36,537 bases of DNA from Vibrio neptunius (GCF_000967495.1 NZ_JXXU01000005.1:1-36537); one strand, 5' to 3'. Positions 8,143 to 16,823 are shown, counted from the stretch's first letter. A program made the numbers and translations. The notes: generated by a model not told the origin, from the sequence alone.

Positions 8143-9072
8143 ATGAAAGAACATTCATTGGATGACTTGCAACTGTTTGTCTTGTCGTCAAAGTATCGCA
8201 GCCTCACACAGGCATCTGAACAACTTGATGTGCCACTTGCCACCCTTAGTCGACGTCTGACCAGACTTGAAAACCAGCTAAATTGTCGTTTGCTCGATCG
8301 CGGTACCCATAAATTTTCTCTTACGCCTGATGGTAAAAAGTACCAGCAATTGTGTGAACCACTGATAGTAGGTTTAGATAGGGTCACTGAGCGCTTATCG
8401 ATGGATAGGCAATCGCTGTCGGGAAACATGAAGATATCTGCTCCAATTAATATGACTCAGGTGTGGTTGAAGCACTGCATCTATGAGTTCGCAGAAAAAC
8501 ACCCCGATATCCGTATTGAACTAGAGATTCAAAACGAAAAAATTGATTTGGTCTCTCACCAAGTTGATGTGACCTTTCGAATTGGCGATTTAATTGAAAT
8601 GGACTGGATCGCGAGAAAGCTATGGCAATTGCCATTTTCACTATGCGCCTCACGATCATACTTAGATAAGAGCGAGCCAATATTGCATCCGTCGGATCTC
8701 GCAAAGCATCGCCTGCTGACTGTCCACACTGATCGCCACTGGAAAATGCACAATCAAAACACTGGGGAGACGTTCTCGTACAACGACACATTTGATTTCT
8801 CATCAAATGATGTGCTTCTTATAAGAGATGCAGCAATTCGAGGGTTAGGCATCGCTTGGATCCCGCCCTATTATTTTGCTGAAGAGCAGTATCTTGAGGA
8901 GGTGTTACCTGAATGGAAGTCAGCAGATCGTGAAGTTTACATCATGTATCGCGACCGAGACAAACGCCCAGCAAGGGTCGACGCCTTCATCAAACATGTT
9001 TTTGAATGGCGAACTCGATTCAATGTTGTTCACCCTGCGTTAGAAACATCTTCCAACAACAGTCATCTTTGA
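8143..9072 (+). CDS. LysR family transcriptional regulator (beside EamA exporter)
   Basis: This 309-residue protein is full length for a LysR regulator. The N-terminal winged helix-turn-helix is at residues 6-65 (LQLFVLSSKYRSLTQASEQL, then LATLSRRLTRLENQL and LLDRGTHKFSLTPDG). A substrate-binding domain of the periplasmic-binding fold covers about 95-295, including GNMKISAPINMTQ and the RIGDL strand found in the subgroup that resembles CrgA/YhaJ-like repressors. The divergent EamA gene 91 bases away is its likely target. The ribosome site before the ATG is weak. The effector cannot be inferred. Confidence 0.9.
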   Translation: MKEHSLDDLQLFVLSSKYRSLTQASEQLDVPLATLSRRLTRLENQLNCRLLDRGTHKFSLTPDGKKYQQLCEPLIVGLDRVTERLSMDRQSLSGNMKISAPINMTQVWLKHCIYEFAEKHPDIRIELEIQNEKIDLVSHQVDVTFRIGDLIEMDWIARKLWQLPFSLCASRSYLDKSEPILHPSDLAKHRLLTVHTDRHWKMHNQNTGETFSYNDTFDFSSNDVLLIRDAAIRGLGIAWIPPYYFAEEQYLEEVLPEWKSADREVYIMYRDRDKRPARVDAFIKHVFEWRTRFNVVHPALETSSNNSHL

Positions 9073-9175
9073 ACCTGGGTATTAGGAGGTAATAACGGTA
9101 GGTCTGCTTCATGTAAGTTCATGGCTTGTCTAGGGTTCAATTTCCCCACTTTTTTGACCACGATTCGACCAATAC

Positions 9176-9202
9176 AAAAGCAGCGCGATGTTCGCTGCTT
9201 TT
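9176..9202. terminator. Bidirectional terminator between LysR and csaA-like gene
   Basis: AAAAGCAGCG (9176-9185) pairs with CGCTGCTTTT (9193-9202) around a 7-base loop. The A and T ends give U-tracts on both strands, and it sits between convergent genes. Confidence 0.8.
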
Positions 9203-9220
9203 ACATGTCCCTCGCGGGCT

Positions 9221-9574
9221 TCACCCCGCACGACTGCCATTTGGCACTTCAGACTCTGGCATAGCTAGGCAAGGCGTTATCTTATCTTCGTAACCAATAT
9301 CAAACAGCATACCTTGAGATATTTCACCAGCCATTGTTCTATCAGCAAGGTTAACCACAAACAACGCTTGCTTGCCTTCAATGTCACGCGGATTTTCTCG
9401 TTCCTGCTTAATCCCTGCCAAAATTGAACGCGTATGATCACCAAAGTCGACCATGAGTTTCATCAGCTTATCCGATTTTTCAACCTCGCAGACCTCTGTA
9501 ATAGTGCCGACTCGGATATCCAACTTGGCAAAATCGTCGTATGTTATCAAGTCTTTGATTGGAGCTGGTTTCAT
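9221..9574 (-). CDS. CsaA/YgjH-type tRNA-binding protein
   Basis: This 117-residue protein consists of one tRNA-binding OB fold of the kind also found at the C-terminus of methionyl-tRNA synthetase and in CsaA and YgjH. Motifs include FAKLDIRVGTITEVCEVEKSDKLMKLMVDFG, LAGIK, a central VVNL and the family's GEISQGMLF stretch, where the usual form is G-x-x-S-x-G-M-L. The SQGM core and overall length fit CsaA. CsaA proteins have been described as secretion-related chaperones and as tRNA binders; the exact role here is not certain. AGAGGC lies seven bases before the ATG. It follows the AEC carrier gene on the same strand after 82 bases, so co-transcription is possible. Confidence 0.88.
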   Translation of the reverse strand: MKPAPIKDLITYDDFAKLDIRVGTITEVCEVEKSDKLMKLMVDFGDHTRSILAGIKQERENPRDIEGKQALFVVNLADRTMAGEISQGMLFDIGYEDKITPCLAMPESEVPNGSRAG

Positions 9575-9656
9575 CTATGGGCCTCTATCTATTGGCTTTA
9601 ATGCCTTTACTCATACTTAAATACATTGATACCGGCAACAAACACAGGTAATAGCG

Positions 9657-10520
9657 TTACCAGCTCAGCGAGCGTAGCACTATGGCGTAAACCGCAATCA
9701 CCACAATACTTGCCATGGTTTCTACGGAAATTCTTGCTGCACTTGTTCCTGTACCCAGGTAGGAAGTTTCCAGTACGATGATATTGGCAGCAGGCGGCAG
9801 CAGGCAAATTAAAAGCAGCCACGGCAGTTGATGATACAACATCTCTGAGTTTGCTATCTGGCTAATGCCAAAAACGACTAGAACCATTGTACTCAACGTC
9901 ACAATTCTTAGGACATAAGTTCGAGTGTAAAGCAATACATCGCTTTTCTTTAAACTTGTTTCAGCAAGCCAGATTCCAAGTATCATCATACCCAGAAAGC
10001 TCATTAAGAATTTAGACACGACATATAGAGTGTGTCCGTAAACTTCAATGCCTCGTCCAACTGGAATCAACAAACCACCAATCAGTAACGCAATCACTGG
10101 CGGCGAAGCCAGAATCTTCAGAATTGAGAATGCCTCTTTCTTTAAATAGTTTGCGCCAATTGAATTACCAACAATAGAGCTTCCGATGTACGCTGCTAAC
10201 ATAAATCTAGCCGCTTCATCGCCCAGCAAAGCGTGAGCAACGGGCAAACCCAACCAACCTATATTGAGATAACAAAAACATAAACTTCGAATCGCATCTT
10301 TTCCCATCCAGTGTCGGCAGGAAAATATCGCTAACATAGACATCATCGTCAATACGATAACCCCTATCATTTCCTCTGAATGAAGGGAGATATTCCAGAT
10401 GATAATGACAGGGATCACCAGCTTAGTAAGTAAAAGGGATGAAAACCTTTTAACGTTTAGCTGCCCTTTGCCAACAAGGAATCCAATAAGCAAATAGATA
10501 AAAGGGAGTAACGTTGCCAT
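9657..10520 (-). CDS. AEC family transporter (auxin efflux carrier type)
   Basis: This 287-residue, roughly ten-helix membrane protein has the AEC layout: an N-terminal LLPFIYLLIGFLVGKGQL segment followed by LLTKLVIPVIIIWNIS, and an equivalent C-terminal bundle with LLPPAANIIVLETSYLG. Bacterial AEC proteins carry dicarboxylates such as malate or malonate, or other organic anions; the substrate here is unknown. I chose ATG 10520 because it begins the first transmembrane helix and has an AGAGG upstream. An in-frame ATG at 10580 would add a polar 20-residue extension that looks like leader sequence. The 292 bases upstream to the oxidoreductase gene contain no gene I can see. Confidence 0.85.
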   Translation of the reverse strand: MATLLPFIYLLIGFLVGKGQLNVKRFSSLLLTKLVIPVIIIWNISLHSEEMIGVIVLTMMSMLAIFSCRHWMGKDAIRSLCFCYLNIGWLGLPVAHALLGDEAARFMLAAYIGSSIVGNSIGANYLKKEAFSILKILASPPVIALLIGGLLIPVGRGIEVYGHTLYVVSKFLMSFLGMMILGIWLAETSLKKSDVLLYTRTYVLRIVTLSTMVLVVFGISQIANSEMLYHQLPWLLLICLLPPAANIIVLETSYLGTGTSAARISVETMASIVVIAVYAIVLRSLSW

Positions 10521-10812
10521 CAGTACTTTACCTCTGCTCGCTTCGTCCACGGTTTTTCTATCCGTTGAAGGTAAAACCAATTGTCACTCTTGGGCAACGA
10601 AGCGCCCTTGTTTAATAAGCCAACTCCTTGACTCTCGAAATTTCCATATATTCGCAAGACTGATGCCTACCATTTGATCAAAGCGCAGATTTTATAAAAC
10701 CATCAAAAATATGCAACCTGTTTGCCTTAAGACAAAAATGACTAGCCAATACCAACTAGGCAGTTAAAACGCCGTTACTAAAAAAGCAGCTCAAAAGATC
10801 GGCAAGTGGTCT

Positions 10813-11757
10813 CTAGTATTTCAGTGTCGGGTCAATAGTCAGCACTATCTTTCCGACCGCTTTATATTGCTCAGAACGCTGGTGAGCACGCTGGATATCC
10901 TCAAGTGGATATACCGTATCTATTGGGATGATTAACTGATTTTTATTGAATAGGTCGAGCACTTTATCAAGATCCTCAGCGCTGTTCTCGACCCACATTC
11001 TTGTGAACGAAATACCGTGGATACCCACCTCACCTTCAGAAAGCTCATCAAAAGTGGACACTATTCGGCCTCCTGATTTAACACAGGAGACCGTACGATG
11101 AAGCAAATAAGCACCCGCTTTCGCAACAAAAGCCAAGTCGTATCTCATGGTCGAATGCCAATCTGTCTGGCTTTCATCGTGCACTTCATCTGCCCCCAAT
11201 GTTTTTACGTAATCTAGCTTAGCTTGAGAGGCCGTCGCTACGACGTACGCTCCTGCAGCCTTGGCTATTTGCACCGCAAATGAACCAACACCGCCGGAAG
11301 CATTATGAATGAGAACAGTTTGCCCTTGCCTGATATGACCTTGGGAATGCAAACCTTGCCACGCAGTAATAGAAGCCAGTGGCAAAGCCGCTCCATCGAT
11401 AAAACTCATTTTTTCTGGCTTTTTCACAACCAGATCCGCATTGACAGCAATGTATTCGGCATTAGTGCCCTGTCCTGAAATGGGGGTGAATGAGAGTACC
11501 TTGTCACCCGGTTTAAACCCATTCACATCATCACCAACTTGCTCAATAACCCCTGAACAATCCCAACCTAATACAAGCGGCAATGTATGGGTATCAGTAT
11601 CGGCCATCATGCCATTGCGAATATGAAAATCGACCGGGTTTACACCTGATGCCACGACCTTTATCAGTAGCTGATGGGCGGATGGTGCTGGCTTTTCCAA
11701 TTGACCTACATTGAGCTGAGCCACGTTTCCATAATGTTTTATAAATGCTGCTTTCAT
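10813..11757 (-). CDS. NADPH-dependent quinone-oxidoreductase-like MDR enzyme
   Basis: This 314-residue protein is a zinc-free member of the medium-chain dehydrogenase/reductase family, close to quinone oxidoreductase (QOR). The GroES-like N-terminal domain contains VASGVNPVDFHIRNG and GWDCSGVIEQVGDDVNGFKPGDKV. The Rossmann fold holds the nucleotide motif near residues 150-160 (HNASGGVGSFAVQIAKAAGA). The Cys/His zinc ligands of alcohol dehydrogenases are absent, as is normal for this branch. It should reduce quinones or enones with NADPH in the cytoplasm. GGAAG precedes the ATG. It diverges from a LysR gene about 107 bases away, its probable regulator. Confidence 0.9.
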   Translation of the reverse strand: MKAAFIKHYGNVAQLNVGQLEKPAPSAHQLLIKVVASGVNPVDFHIRNGMMADTDTHTLPLVLGWDCSGVIEQVGDDVNGFKPGDKVLSFTPISGQGTNAEYIAVNADLVVKKPEKMSFIDGAALPLASITAWQGLHSQGHIRQGQTVLIHNASGGVGSFAVQIAKAAGAYVVATASQAKLDYVKTLGADEVHDESQTDWHSTMRYDLAFVAKAGAYLLHRTVSCVKSGGRIVSTFDELSEGEVGIHGISFTRMWVENSAEDLDKVLDLFNKNQLIIPIDTVYPLEDIQRAHQRSEQYKAVGKIVLTIDPTLKY

Positions 11758-11864
11758 AATTTTCTTCCTTATCTGTGATGAGAACAGATTTAGTATTCAA
11801 TCAATAACCTATTTCTTCTAATTAATAGTTGATATAAACGTTATTCCACACAGGAATGAATTGT

Positions 11865-12788
11865 ATGGCTAAAATTGACTTAAATCTGATCGTTATCTTT
11901 GACGCAATCATGCGAGAGCAGTCCATTACCATCGCAGCAGAGCAATTAGCGATGACTCAGCCTTCGGTATCGAAAGCCGTCTCTCGAATGCGCTATGCAT
12001 GGAAAGATCCTCTGTTTATCAAACATGGAAGAGGCATTACTCCCACTCCATACGCAAAGCAGCTGTGGCATGAAGTCTCGGAACCTCTCAATAAAATTAG
12101 CCATTCCGTCTCTCCACCTAAGTTTGATCCTATGACCTCCTCCACACAGCTTAGAGTGGCGTTAACAGATGGTACCAGCTGTCTTTTCTGGCCTAGATTG
12201 CGAGCGATCATCGAGGAAAGAGCTCGAGCTATGGATTTATATGCCGTCCCCTTCAAAGGAAATGGGCAACAGCTGTTACTAGAAGCGGAAGTCGATCTGG
12301 TACTGGATTACTATCCAACAACACATGAGCAAATTTCAGTTCGACACTTGTATGAGAATCACTTTACCTGCGTAATGCGACCTGAACACCCACTCGCAGA
12401 CCGTTTTCTTTCTCTGGAAGATTTTTGCGGCGCAGACCATTTGCTGGTCTCACTTTCTGGTGATCCAAGTGGCGCTGTGGACTCAACACTGGCTCTAAAA
12501 GGACTCCAGCGACGCGTCGCCATGACCGTCAATAGTTTTTCAGGGGCTATGGACTTGTTGGAAGAGTCCAATCTTATCAGCGTTCTGCCTTTTACCGTGG
12601 CCAGCAAATCAATAGAGAAAGGGAGACTGGTGCAAAAGCCAATGCCCATTACTGTCCCACCCCCCACGATTTCCATCGCTTGGCACCGACGAAATCAGCA
12701 TAACCGAGCACTGAAATGGCTGATTAATGAAGTCGGAGCGATCGTTTCAACAGAGGCACATGTGTTTGCCAACAAAGTTACTGGTTAG
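11865..12788 (+). CDS. LysR family transcriptional regulator (NodD/LeuO-like branch)
   Basis: This 307-residue LysR regulator starts with KIDLNLIVIFDAIMREQSITIAAEQLAMTQPSVSKAVSRMR, the pattern typical of the NodD/SyrM/LeuO-like branch, with the helix-turn-helix at about residues 18-45 and DPLFIKHGRGITPTPYA after it. The effector domain spans about 90-295. ATG 11865 is preferred to ATG 11856 because AGGA at 11852-11855 directly abuts the upstream ATG but lies nine bases from this one. The divergent oxidoreductase gene is the likely target. The ArsP-like permease downstream has its own promoter and is probably independent. Confidence 0.88.
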   Translation: MAKIDLNLIVIFDAIMREQSITIAAEQLAMTQPSVSKAVSRMRYAWKDPLFIKHGRGITPTPYAKQLWHEVSEPLNKISHSVSPPKFDPMTSSTQLRVALTDGTSCLFWPRLRAIIEERARAMDLYAVPFKGNGQQLLLEAEVDLVLDYYPTTHEQISVRHLYENHFTCVMRPEHPLADRFLSLEDFCGADHLLVSLSGDPSGAVDSTLALKGLQRRVAMTVNSFSGAMDLLEESNLISVLPFTVASKSIEKGRLVQKPMPITVPPPTISIAWHRRNQHNRALKWLINEVGAIVSTEAHVFANKVTG

Positions 12789-12834
12789 CGAAAAAACACT
12801 CCTGTTAAGCAATTGATATTATTAGACATGCTAA

Positions 12835-12858
12835 TTATTTCGATTTTTATCGAAATAA
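12835..12858. promoter_or_regulatory. 10-bp perfect hairpin upstream of the permease
   Basis: TTATTTCGAT (12835-12844) and ATCGAAATAA (12849-12858) form a perfect stem with a TTTT loop. There is no U-tract after it, so it may be a LysR 3' end or an operator just upstream of the permease promoter. Confidence 0.45.
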
Positions 12859-12863
12859 ATTTC

Positions 12864-12908
12864 TTGATCATTTGCTCTTTATTTCTATAATTCGAGAAAA
12901 ATAGAAAT
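12864..12908 (+). promoter_or_regulatory. Permease promoter with overlapping inverted repeat
   Basis: TTGATC (12864-12869) and a consensus TATAAT (12886-12891), 16 bases apart, make a good sigma70 promoter for the permease gene. ATTTCTAT (12881-12888) and its inverse ATAGAAAT (12901-12908) flank the -10 and start region. A protein bound there would block transcription. The elements are seen; repression is inferred. Confidence 0.55.
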
Positions 12909-12957
12909 GAATTTGAAAAATATTCAGATTCATAACACTCGAATTTGGAGCCACCTT

Positions 12958-14037
12958 ATGAACAATGAATTTATATCTATGGCCAGTGAAGCGTTCAATA
13001 TGTTTGCCTTTCTCGTAACTGAGCTGATCATCCTGTTTCTTGCCATCAGCTATATCGTTGGTGTATTGCAAGCGTTTCTGACACCAGAAAAGATTCAGTC
13101 GATCCTTAGCTCACGTAATGGTAAAGGCTATGTCGTCGCAGCTCTGCTGGGCGCTATCACGCCTTTTTGTTCTTGCTCAACCATTCCTTTCCTAAAAGGC
13201 CTGCTTCGAGCACGTGCAGGATTCGGCCCTATGATGGTCTTCCTGTTTGGCAGCCCGCTACTTAACCCGGTGATCATTGGCTTGTTTGTCGTAACCTTTG
13301 GTTGGAAAGTTGCATTGTTCTACTTCATGATCGCTATGGTTGTTTCTGTTGTTGCGGGCTACGCACTAGAGAAACTCGGTTTTGAACGTTACGTAAAACC
13401 GGAGGCGTATCAGGCGGCAGAAGTCAGCAGTTGCGATACAAGCTGTGGGGAAAGCAAATCTACACCGAAGAAAGAGAGCTCATGTGGGACGTCGAGCTGT
13501 GGCGAACCAGCGCCAGCAATGGCAAAGGAATCCAGCTGCGGCGCAAGTGCAAAACCATCAGTCGGTATTGCAAGTTGCTCAGCAGATGGCAGCGTCACCG
13601 CGACTTTAGTGGAAGAACGTAAACCAAATCTCTGGGTGAAAATCTGGCACTCGACTTGGAAAGACTTCAAACAAGTATTCCCATACCTACTGCTGGGTAT
13701 TGCGATCGGCTCACTTATTTACGGATTTATTCCAACAGACTTGATTGCAGAATACGCAGGAGCGGGTAAGTGGTATGCGATTCCAGTCGCCGCTATCATT
13801 GGTATCCCACTTTATATTCGTGCTGAAGCGGTGATTCCTCTCAGTGCTGCACTAGTACAAAAAGGGATGGCTCTGGGTTCTGTGATGGCACTGATCATCG
13901 GCAGCGCGGGCGCAAGTTTAACAGAAGTGATTTTGCTCAAATCCATCTTTAAGAATCAGATGATAGCCGCATTCCTGACGGTCATCCTGAGCATGGCGAT
14001 CGGCGCTGGATTCCTATACAGCTACCTATTTGCTTAA
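12958..14037 (+). CDS. ArsP/YraQ-type permease with cysteine-rich linker
   Basis: This 359-residue membrane permease belongs to the DUF318/ArsP family. The signature TPFCSCSTIPF (Cys71, Cys73) lies in the first helical bundle, and a second bundle of about four helices follows residue 230. ArsP proteins expel trivalent organoarsenicals, but many relatives have other or unknown substrates. ATG 12958 is chosen because TTGGAG lies seven bases before it; the longer start at 12907 has no site and would overlap the promoter repeat. The loop between the bundles (about 155-210) contains six cysteines (159, 163, 176, 181, 194, 207) in repeated SSCG-like units, suggesting metal or metalloid binding. A strong terminator follows. 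Confidence 0.85.
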   Translation: MNNEFISMASEAFNMFAFLVTELIILFLAISYIVGVLQAFLTPEKIQSILSSRNGKGYVVAALLGAITPFCSCSTIPFLKGLLRARAGFGPMMVFLFGSPLLNPVIIGLFVVTFGWKVALFYFMIAMVVSVVAGYALEKLGFERYVKPEAYQAAEVSSCDTSCGESKSTPKKESSCGTSSCGEPAPAMAKESSCGASAKPSVGIASCSADGSVTATLVEERKPNLWVKIWHSTWKDFKQVFPYLLLGIAIGSLIYGFIPTDLIAEYAGAGKWYAIPVAAIIGIPLYIRAEAVIPLSAALVQKGMALGSVMALIIGSAGASLTEVILLKSIFKNQMIAAFLTVILSMAIGAGFLYSYLFA

Positions 14038-14054
14038 TGAGACAAAGGGAAATC

Positions 14055-14087
14055 AAAAAGGGGACACGCTATGCGTATCCCCTTTTT
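14055..14087. terminator. Bidirectional terminator after the permease
   Basis: The arms at 14055-14069 and 14073-14087 (AAAAAGGGGA at the outer left, TCCCCTTTTT at the outer right) form a 15-bp stem with one mismatch and a three-base loop. It serves the permease on one strand and the SnoaL-like gene on the other. Confidence 0.85.
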
Positions 14088-14088
14088 G

Positions 14089-14460
14089 TTATCGTTCGCC
14101 CAGCACTTCGAACTCATCGTAAGTTAGGCGGGCTTTACCGTCTTCCTGCAGTGTCCACACTTCTTTATGTACCACACCGAATGCTTTGTTCATCGTCCAC
14201 TTTGACGACAAGATATAGTTATTGTCATCGACTTTTTCCCACTTTGTATCTGTGTAAGATACATCGCTAAAGCCTTGGTCAATGATGTTTTGCCAAAACG
14301 CCTGAATTTGCTCGCGACCTTCAAACGTACCAAATGGCTTAGCGATCATGGTTGTGCCTTCGGCATATTTCTCTGCACATCCTTTTGCATCCTGACGGTT
14401 AAATGCTGCTTTCCACGCTTCGATACCTGCCTGACACGCTTCTAATACTAATTGACTCAT
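14089..14460 (-). CDS. SnoaL-like / NTF2-fold protein
   Basis: This 123-residue protein has the single-domain alpha+beta cone of the NTF2/SnoaL superfamily: an N-terminal helix with AWKAAFNRQDAKGCAEKYAEGTTMIAKPFGTFEGREQIQAFWQNII, followed by the curved strands YILSSKWTMN and GVVHKEVWTLQEDGKARLTYDEFEVL. Members are enzymes or ligand-binding proteins with very varied substrates, so no reaction is assigned. AAGGAG gives a clear ribosome site. The gene diverges from a LysR gene about 100 bases away, which probably controls it. The terminator at 14055-14087 lies just beyond its stop. Confidence 0.85.
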   Translation of the reverse strand: MSQLVLEACQAGIEAWKAAFNRQDAKGCAEKYAEGTTMIAKPFGTFEGREQIQAFWQNIIDQGFSDVSYTDTKWEKVDDNNYILSSKWTMNKAFGVVHKEVWTLQEDGKARLTYDEFEVLGER

Positions 14461-14560
14461 TGTGTTTCTCCTTCTTGTCTGATGGGGAGAAGTTTAGGTC
14501 TAGGATTAACTAAGAAAAACAGATAAATTAGAAATGACTGTTTGGGTAAAGAGAACAAAA

Positions 14561-15427
14561 ATGAATAAACATAAACAAATGATGGTCTTCAAAGCGATAG
14601 TAGAAGCAGGTTCTATTTCGAAGGCAGCTGACAAATTGGAGTTGTCGAAATCAGTCCTGAGTACTCACCTTAAACAGCTGGAGAGTGAGCTCGCCACCAC
14701 TCTAATAAAACGCACCACACGTAAGCAATCACTCACTCCTGCGGGCGAAAGGTTCTATCAACACTGCATCACGATGAACGATGTTATGTCGACAGCCTGG
14801 GATGACATTCGTCAATTGCAAAAACAGCCCAGCGGCAAACTGTCTATCACCGCGCCCATTGCTTTAATGGAGAGTATTGTCGTCCCTGCGCTGAGTGATG
14901 CTTTTGCTCCTTTTCCCGATGTATCACTCAATGTAGTCGCTGAAGATAAGCAGCTAGACTTAATGCAACACGATATTGATTTAGCCATTCGAGTCGGTGA
15001 GTCGCCAGACAGTAATGTAAAACAAAAGCGCATTGGTCAGTTTCGTGACGTGTTGTGTCAGTCAGCCACGACTCGCCACGCTCCTGAAACCGCTAAATAC
15101 ATCGCTAATCACTGGCAACCTAAAACCATCACACACCCTCTTTTCGCTGCCGACGGGGCGCAATCAAAGACGCTAATTTACACGGCCCACCATAGAGTCA
15201 ATACCGTCAGTCAGGTCGCGAGCCTCATTCGTCATGATATGGGCATTGGCTTACTTCCGGAGTTTATGCTGAACCAGTTCTCAGATTTAGAACCTTGTTT
15301 TAAACACCAGCAGTTACTATCCAACAATGTGTATGCTCTGCACCCGTACTCTAAATCTCCCCCAATTTCAGTCACCAGAGCGATAGCAGTGATCGAACAA
15401 AGACTGAAATCCGTGACGGTTTTTTGA
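14561..15427 (+). CDS. LysR family transcriptional regulator (beside SnoaL-like gene)
   Basis: This 288-residue LysR protein has its helix-turn-helix at about residues 8-60 (KQMMVFKAIVEAGSISKAADKLELSKSVLSTHLKQLESEL, then LIKRTTRKQSLTPAGERFYQHC). The effector domain contains GKLSITAPIALMESIVVPAL, with QHDIDLAIRVGES typical of the CrgA/DsdC-like subgroup. ATG 14561 with AAAGAGA upstream is preferred to ATG 14534, which has no convincing site. The divergent SnoaL-like gene is the probable target. A 100-base gap separates it from the small acidic gene downstream. Confidence 0.87.
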   Translation: MNKHKQMMVFKAIVEAGSISKAADKLELSKSVLSTHLKQLESELATTLIKRTTRKQSLTPAGERFYQHCITMNDVMSTAWDDIRQLQKQPSGKLSITAPIALMESIVVPALSDAFAPFPDVSLNVVAEDKQLDLMQHDIDLAIRVGESPDSNVKQKRIGQFRDVLCQSATTRHAPETAKYIANHWQPKTITHPLFAADGAQSKTLIYTAHHRVNTVSQVASLIRHDMGIGLLPEFMLNQFSDLEPCFKHQQLLSNNVYALHPYSKSPPISVTRAIAVIEQRLKSVTVF

Positions 15428-15531
15428 ACAGATGTAGAACCAAGATCAAGCTTCATGATAATTTCACCCACTGTTCAAAAAGTGTGTCCTACACTTGAAA
15501 AACGCGTCGGTTAACTACTAAGGAGAACAAC

Positions 15532-15822
15532 ATGATTTCAACATTCAGGGATTACGAATTACAAGATAAAAACCACTTCCACGCTCATATAGAAGTCAAC
15601 CCATCTGGGTTATTAGATGTTGATATTATTGAAAAAAATGAGCACCACCAAACAGAGTTGTGTGATATCAGTTTTGAAAAGCTGAATGGTAAAACGCGCA
15701 TTAAAGGTAAAGAAGAACAGCATCAGTGGCAATTAGATCTCGACGACAAAGATGCAACAGAGCTGCACCACCTAATCTCAGAAGCTAACGAAGAATACGA
15801 GATCTTAATGCGTGATTTATGA
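15532..15822 (+). CDS. Hypothetical small acidic protein, 96 residues
   Basis: This 96-residue protein is acidic and contains several His pairs, with alternating strand-like segments in the first two thirds (HFHAHIEVNPSGLLDVDIIEKN, TELCDISFEKLNGKTRIKG) and a C-terminal helix (LHHLISEANEEYEILMRDL). AAGGAG precedes the ATG at a good distance, which supports a real gene. I do not recognise the family. There is no signal peptide or membrane segment, so it is predicted to be cytoplasmic. It converges on the GGDEF gene with only 23 bases between their stops. Confidence 0.72.
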   Translation: MISTFRDYELQDKNHFHAHIEVNPSGLLDVDIIEKNEHHQTELCDISFEKLNGKTRIKGKEEQHQWQLDLDDKDATELHHLISEANEEYEILMRDL

Positions 15823-15845
15823 AACAAGCTTATCAGGAGAAGTGT

Positions 15846-16805
15846 TTACTTTTTCGCACACTTTTCCTGATACATTTTCTCATCGGCCATCTCTAATAAA
15901 GTATCAATTGATACCTCTTGCGAAGGCTTGGCAACCGCAATACCGACGCTGAATTTGATCTCATACCCTCGATCTTCTTCCTGGTTAAAGCGTTCGACCG
16001 ATTTTCTAAAACGCTCAATGGCGACGGTGGCTACTTTTTCGGTCAGGCCAGACATAAAGACAACAAACTCATCACCACCTATTCTGGCAAACACATCCGA
16101 ATCGCTAAATGAAGTTGCCATTAAGTCGGCAAACTGCTGCAGAACAGCATCACCCACTTTGTGGCCTAACTCATCATTGATGGCCTTAAAGTCATTCAGG
16201 TCAAAATACGCCAGCGCGACACAAAACCCGCCCATTCGGCAGTACTGCATCGACTTCTCTGTGAGTTCGAAGAAACCGCGGCGGTTAGAAATCTGCGTTA
16301 GCGGATCAAGAGTAGCTTGAATTGTTGACTCCAACTCTTGTTCCGCCACCTTTGCCAAATCAACCAGATCGGCCATTTGCTGCATGGTCAACTCACGCGG
16401 TTTTGTGTCTATGATACACAATGTACCGAGCTTACTTTTGTTGTGATAAACCAAAGGTATGCCTGCATAGAATCGAATATGTGGCTCTCCCATAACCAAC
16501 GGATTATCAAGAAAACGAGGATCCTTAGTTGCATCATTGATGATAAAAGGCTCTTCACCATTGATCGCGTGTCCACAAAAGGAGACATTTCTTGCGGTTT
16601 CGCGAACAGGAAGACCAATACAGGACTTAAACCACTGTCGCTGCATATCAACTAAACTCACCACAGCAATCGGGACATCAAAAAGATGCTGAGCAACACG
16701 AGTGATCCGATCAAAACGTTCTTCCGGTTCGGTGTCGAGAATATCAAGAGAATGAAGGTCTTTTATTCGTTGTACTTCGTCGTTAGGAAAATCAGGCTCT
16801 TTCAT
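15846..16805 (-). CDS. GAF-GGDEF diguanylate cyclase
   Basis: This 319-residue cytoplasmic protein has an N-terminal GAF domain (about residues 25-160) and a C-terminal GGDEF domain (about 165-318). The GAF part carries the run SLVDMQRQWFKSCIGL and NVSFCGHAI, common in sensor GAF domains of this class. The catalytic GGDEF sits intact at 243-247, preceded by FDLNDFKAINDELGHKVGDAVL with the metal and substrate residues, so c-di-GMP synthesis from two GTP is expected. The RxxD product-inhibition site is changed: the Arg position (234) is Ser while Asp237 remains. Ligand binding to the GAF domain may set the activity. No partner gene is adjacent. Confidence 0.93.
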   Translation of the reverse strand: MKEPDFPNDEVQRIKDLHSLDILDTEPEERFDRITRVAQHLFDVPIAVVSLVDMQRQWFKSCIGLPVRETARNVSFCGHAINGEEPFIINDATKDPRFLDNPLVMGEPHIRFYAGIPLVYHNKSKLGTLCIIDTKPRELTMQQMADLVDLAKVAEQELESTIQATLDPLTQISNRRGFFELTEKSMQYCRMGGFCVALAYFDLNDFKAINDELGHKVGDAVLQQFADLMATSFSDSDVFARIGGDEFVVFMSGLTEKVATVAIERFRKSVERFNQEEDRGYEIKFSVGIAVAKPSQEVSIDTLLEMADEKMYQEKCAKK

Positions 16806-16823
16806 CCAGTGTAGCTCTTTAAA

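Noticed and set aside
8447..8806. 119-codon minus-strand frame inside the LysR gene
   Set aside because: It is antisense to a full-length, well-conserved LysR protein and has no ribosome site.
13410..13670. Minus-strand frame opposite the cysteine-rich linker of the permease
   Set aside because: It mirrors the repeated Ser/Cys codons of the real gene and has no start signal.
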